NCBI GenBank assembly: GCA_030151105.1
Contig: JASLEN010000218.1
Coordinates: 1 to 7,850 of the forward strand
DNA length: 7,850 nt
Reading direction: 5' to 3'
Source of the DNA: Dysgonomonas sp.
Lineage (GTDB): Bacteria > Bacteroidota > Bacteroidia > Bacteroidales > Dysgonomonadaceae
A program made the translations under genes and the position numbers. Under the pieces are notes generated by a model that saw only the letters and a program-made list of their open reading frames with translations, ran no database searches and was not told the origin of the DNA. Shown one piece after another: positions 6,235 to 7,850 of the stretch; within the stretch, counting starts at the first letter, position 1, and each line of letters opens with the position of its first letter.

Positions 6235-7850
6235 ATGAAAAATATAAAATATTCAGTAGCCTTACTGTGCCTCATCTTATTCACGACCATGTGTTCTAGT
6301 AAAAATAGCAATGAGACAAGGGTGCAGTCCGACTACAAGAAATATACATCAATCAGCCCAGGAGAATTGTGGCTAGATGACAAAGGGAATCACATCAATG
6401 CACATGGAGGAGGGATTCTTTACCACAATGGCACGTATTATTGGTTTGGCGAGCATAAAGGGGAAGATACTAATGCAGCTATGGTGGGGGTAACGTGTTA
6501 TTCTTCTCACGATTTATACAATTGGACAAATCAAGGAGTTGCACTTTCGGTGATAGAGGATGATAGTAGTGCTATTGCCAAGGGTTCGATAATAGAACGA
6601 CCTAAGGTGATCTACAATGAAAAGACAAAACAATTTGTTATGTATTTTCATAACGAAATCAAAGGACGTGGCTATGGTGCAGCACATGTTGGAATAGCAG
6701 TTAGTAGTCAGGTCGAGGGACCGTACAAATTGCTTAGTTCATCACGTGTGAATGCCGATAAATGGCCTTTGAATATGGAAGAAGCTCAGAAATATGATGT
6801 AAAGGAGGAAACAGTAGGAGAACTGGAATGGTGGACGCCAGAATGGTTCAAAGAGCTACGTAATGGACGATTAGTCCGCAGAGATTTCAAGTCTGGCCAA
6901 ATGTCTCGTGATATGACTCTCTATGTGGATGATGATGGAAAGGCATATCATATCTATTCGTCTGAAGAAAACCTAACGCTGCATATTGCAGAATTGACAG
7001 ATGATTATTTATCACATACTGGCAAATACATCAGAATAGCTCCAGGCGGTCATAACGAAGCACCAGCGATATTCAAAAAGAATGGACTCTACTATATGAT
7101 CACCTCAGGTTGCACAGGTTGGGATCCTAATGCTGCTAGGTTGTTTGTAGCAGACAATATCATGGGCAATTGGAAAGAATATCCTAACCCATGTGTGGGA
7201 GAAGATTCTGAACTTACATTTCACTCACAAAGCACTTTTATTATTCCTGTGCAAGGTAAGAAAGACGCTTTCATATACATGGGAGATAGATGGAGACCTA
7301 AAAATCCGATCGATGGGCGATATGTTTGGCTCCCTATTTTATTTGAAAATGGACTTCCTGTTTTGAAGTGGGTAGATGAGTGGAATTTATCAATATTCGA
7401 CGATTTATCTCCTACAACAGAGGAACCAAAAGTGCAAGAAGGATGGACACTAACATGGAGTGATGAGTTTAACAATACAGGAAGACCCAACCCAGAGGTT
7501 TGGGGTTTTGAAGAAGGTTTTGCTAGAAATGAGGAACTGCAATGGTATCAAGCAGATAATGCACTTTGTGAGAATGGAGTTCTAACGATTTCGGGGCGTC
7601 GTGAACATGTAATCAATCCAAATTATGAAGCAAATAGTAAAGATTGGAGACGGAATAGAGCGGAAGCAAAATACACTTCTTCATCATTACGAACTATGGG
7701 AAAAAAAGAATTTAAATATGGACGATTCGAAATCAGAGCCAAGATTCCAACGGCTACTGGTTCATGGCCAGCTATTTGGACTTTGGGTGTGGATAAGGAG
7801 TGGCCATCAAATGGAGAAATTGACATAATGGAATATTATCAAATAGGGGG
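6235..7850 (+). CDS. GH43-GH16 two-enzyme lipoprotein, probable exo-/endo-beta-1,3-galactanase (3' truncated by window)
   Basis: The frame is open from ATG 6235 to the right edge: 538 whole codons with no stop. Residues 1-20 are a lipoprotein-like signal ending TTMC, an unusual lipobox with Met before Cys20. Residues about 38-395 form a GH43 five-bladed propeller close to the exo-beta-1,3-galactanase group (subfamilies 24/34): INAHGGGILYHNGTYYWFGE, ERPKVIYN (E121), SRDMTLYVDDDG (D226), HNEAPAIF (E275, expected acid), TSGCTGWDPNAARL and FHSQST (Q332). The usual Asp base near the N-terminus is replaced by AHGGG. From residue 403 (GWTLTWSDEF) a GH16 domain begins, with GSWPAIWTLG and the catalytic GEIDIME: nucleophile E528, helper D530, acid/base E533. 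The aromatic residues after it (EYYQ) are more like Bacteroidota endo-beta-1,3-galactanases than typical laminarinases, but this is from memory. The likely role is surface cleavage of arabinogalactan backbone by endo and exo action; beta-1,3-glucan is the alternative. The remaining GH16 half and stop lie outside. Confidence 0.88.
   Translation, partial: MKNIKYSVALLCLILFTTMCSSKNSNETRVQSDYKKYTSISPGELWLDDKGNHINAHGGGILYHNGTYYWFGEHKGEDTNAAMVGVTCYSSHDLYNWTNQGVALSVIEDDSSAIAKGSIIERPKVIYNEKTKQFVMYFHNEIKGRGYGAAHVGIAVSSQVEGPYKLLSSSRVNADKWPLNMEEAQKYDVKEETVGELEWWTPEWFKELRNGRLVRRDFKSGQMSRDMTLYVDDDGKAYHIYSSEENLTLHIAELTDDYLSHTGKYIRIAPGGHNEAPAIFKKNGLYYMITSGCTGWDPNAARLFVADNIMGNWKEYPNPCVGEDSELTFHSQSTFIIPVQGKKDAFIYMGDRWRPKNPIDGRYVWLPILFENGLPVLKWVDEWNLSIFDDLSPTTEEPKVQEGWTLTWSDEFNNTGRPNPEVWGFEEGFARNEELQWYQADNALCENGVLTISGRREHVINPNYEANSKDWRRNRAEAKYTSSSLRTMGKKEFKYGRFEIRAKIPTATGSWPAIWTLGVDKEWPSNGEIDIMEYYQIG

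Noticed and set aside
7221..7828. Short open frames on both strands inside the GH43-GH16 gene (7221-7490, 7623-7826 minus; 7625-7828 plus)
   Set aside because: They overlap the GH43 end and GH16 domain, whose frame is supported by clear catalytic motifs.
1..7850. tRNA, rRNA, CRISPR, insertion sequence or phage features
   Set aside because: No direct-repeat array, transposase-like frame, terminal inverted repeats or structured RNA gene was seen; nearly all of the window is coding for PUL proteins.

Overview
The window is about 40% GC by eye and looks like a polysaccharide utilization locus (PUL) from the phylum Bacteroidota, most likely a Bacteroides-, Dysgonomonas- or Parabacteroides-like member of the Bacteroidales. 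The reasons are a SusC/SusD pair, lipoprotein signal peptides on the downstream genes, A/T-rich leaders without a clear Shine-Dalgarno sequence, and carbohydrate-active enzymes next to the transporter. Species cannot be fixed from the sequence.

Layout, all on the + strand: the 3' end of a first SusD-family gene (1-386); a complete SusC-type TonB-dependent transporter (425-3421); a complete SusD-type lipoprotein (3474-5168); a small lipoprotein with an FN3-like N-terminal half and a discoidin (F5/8 type C) C-terminal half, probably a surface glycan-binding protein (5187-6068); a 166-base intergenic region with a terminator-like hairpin and two further dyads (6069-6234); and the 5' part of a large two-enzyme gene, GH43 fused to GH16, which runs off the right edge (6235 onward). 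No stretch longer than 300 bases lacks a gene. No RNA gene, mobile element or CRISPR array was seen.

How the genes fit together (inference from families): the GH43 domain resembles the exo-beta-1,3-galactanase group, and the GH16 domain has the intact bulged motif of the laminarinase/endo-beta-1,3-galactanase group. Together they suggest that the target is a beta-1,3-galactan backbone such as that of type II arabinogalactan or arabinogalactan proteins, with laminarin-like beta-1,3-glucan as the main alternative. The enzyme would cut the glycan at the cell surface, the discoidin lipoprotein and SusD would hold the chains, and SusC with SusD would import the oligosaccharides using TonB energy. 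The SusD tail at the left edge implies that a second SusC/SusD pair lies just upstream.

The most interesting points are the endo/exo fusion, the GH43 active site with no Asp base and a Gln in its place, a 23-bp near-perfect dyad upstream of the enzyme gene that overlaps a -7-like box, and a leader sequence shared by susC and susD and partly by the enzyme gene. Nothing here clearly amounts to a wholly new system; the regulatory elements in the intergenic spacers are the least explained part.
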